A stretch of 64,000 nt of DNA from Paraburkholderia acidicola (lineage in GTDB: Bacteria; Pseudomonadota; Gammaproteobacteria; Burkholderiales; Burkholderiaceae), in contig NZ_MTZV01000002.1 in NCBI RefSeq assembly GCF_002362315.1, positions 744,001 through 808,000 of the forward strand, read 5' to 3'. The notes beneath the pieces are model-generated. The model ran no database searches. It saw only the letters and a program-made list of their open reading frames with translations, and was not told the DNA's origin. A program made the position numbers and the translations under genes. Numbering within the stretch: the stretch's first letter is position 1; every line of letters begins with the position of its first letter. Shown here piece after piece: positions 63,509-64,000 of this stretch.

Positions 63509-64000
63509 ATGTCGCAGCCCTCGTTGCCGCGCCTCGGTTTTATCGGCGCTGGCCGACTCGCTCGTTGCCTTGCGCGTGGCTTTGCGCGGGCTGGTTATCC
63601 GGTCAGCGCGGTCGCCAGCCGTTCGTCCGGCAGCGCGCAGGCGCTCGCCTCGCAACTCGAGCGCTGTCAGGCATCTGACGATCTGCAGAAAGTCCTCGAG
63701 GCGGCCGATATCGTCTTTCTAACCGTCCCCGACGACAGCATCGGTACGACAGCGAACACACTTCGCTTCGGCGCTGCTGCCGGCACAGCGGCATGGGGCC
63801 TGGTGCACTGCAGCGGCGCGTCGCCGGTCGAACTGCTGGCGCCGGCGCGCGATCAGGGTGTGGCGATCGGCGGTTTTCATCCACTGTACCTGTTCGGCGG
63901 AGATCTCGCCGACCTCGAGCGCATTGCTGGTTGCTCGGTGACGATCGAAGCCGACGGGGCGCTCCATGAAGCGTTGACGGCACTCGCCGGCGCACTGCGC
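63509..64000 (+). CDS. DUF2520 / ProC-like Rossmann protein (3'-truncated by window edge)
   Basis: The frame opens at ATG 63509 (CGGAG site upstream) and runs past the window end; 164 codons are visible. PRLGFIGAGRLARCLARGFARAGYPVSAVASRS is a Rossmann NAD(P)-binding start with G-x-G-x-L. DIVFLTVPDDSI and LVHCSGASPVELLAPARDQGVAIGGFHPLYLFGG are typical of the Rossmann-like/DUF2520 proteins, related to pyrroline-5-carboxylate reductase and 6-phosphogluconate dehydrogenase folds. The second (DUF2520) domain would begin around the right edge. The substrate is unknown. Confidence 0.85.
   Translation, partial: MSQPSLPRLGFIGAGRLARCLARGFARAGYPVSAVASRSSGSAQALASQLERCQASDDLQKVLEAADIVFLTVPDDSIGTTANTLRFGAAAGTAAWGLVHCSGASPVELLAPARDQGVAIGGFHPLYLFGGDLADLERIAGCSVTIEADGALHEALTALAGALR

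Overview
The window looks like chromosomal DNA of a GC-rich beta-proteobacterium of the Burkholderia/Paraburkholderia/Caballeronia group. The evidence is the linkage serS-rarA-lolA-ftsK-trxB, a glucokinase fused to an RpiR/HexR-type regulator, the ribD-ribE / ribB-ribH-nusB genes, and a CDI locus in the Burkholderia order cdiA-cdiI-(extra genes)-cdiB. There are no rRNAs, CRISPR arrays, recognisable transposases or prophage genes.

Layout. 1-4.6 kb: metabolic and stress genes (desaturase-type hydroxylase tail, an arylmalonate-decarboxylase-like protein, an Ohr peroxidase with a clear promoter/operator block, a FAD monooxygenase, a GNAT acetyltransferase, an isochorismatase-fold hydrolase). 4.6-6 kb: a secreted Cys-containing, Ser/Thr/Asn/Gly-rich protein of unknown function. 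6.4-20.1 kb: a leftward contact-dependent inhibition (CDI) operon with a 3175-residue CdiA/BcpA, its immunity gene, an AT-rich patch of small orphan or broken genes, CdiB, and a small membrane protein, closed by a strong intrinsic terminator. 20.6-30.9 kb: tRNA-Ser(CGA) and the serS/rarA/cytX-like/lolA/ftsK/trxB/smr housekeeping block. 30.9-31.7 kb: a large non-coding inverted repeat. 31.7-40.9 kb: a glucose module, with a leftward ABC importer (binding protein, two permeases, ATPase) divergent from zwf-pgl-glk/hexR and a perfect HexR-like palindrome upstream of zwf. 41-46.2 kb: a Bcr-type drug exporter, a TonB-dependent receptor and a candidate small RNA. 46.4-56.5 kb: an EVE-like protein, hemL, and riboflavin genes in two blocks separated by a 2.8 kb insert carrying a RelE/ParE-type toxin-antitoxin pair, a small exported protein and a GDSL lipoprotein. 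56.6-64 kb: a lytic transglycosylase with a long leader, ubiD, a LysE-type exporter, a Gly/Tyr/Pro-rich exported protein, a Fic/HTH protein with a dense operator array, a 53-residue ORF, and the start of a DUF2520/ProC-like gene that runs off the window.

How the genes work together. CdiB should export CdiA to the cell surface; the C-terminal toxin is delivered to neighbouring bacteria and CdiI protects kin. The small genes between cdiI and cdiB look like leftovers of older toxin/immunity pairs. In the glucose module, imported glucose is phosphorylated by the Glk half of the fusion, oxidised by Zwf and Pgl, and the HexR half can sense a pathway intermediate and repress from the palindrome. RibD, RibE, RibB and RibH make up the riboflavin pathway; the RibB protein has a C-terminal GTP cyclohydrolase II-like domain that lacks its zinc cysteines, so the first step must be encoded elsewhere.

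The strongest candidates for undescribed biology are the CDI toxin/orphan-immunity patch, the phased operator array controlling a Fic protein whose catalytic His is replaced by Gln, the structured small RNA at 46.1 kb, and the 750 bp inverted-repeat element at 31 kb.
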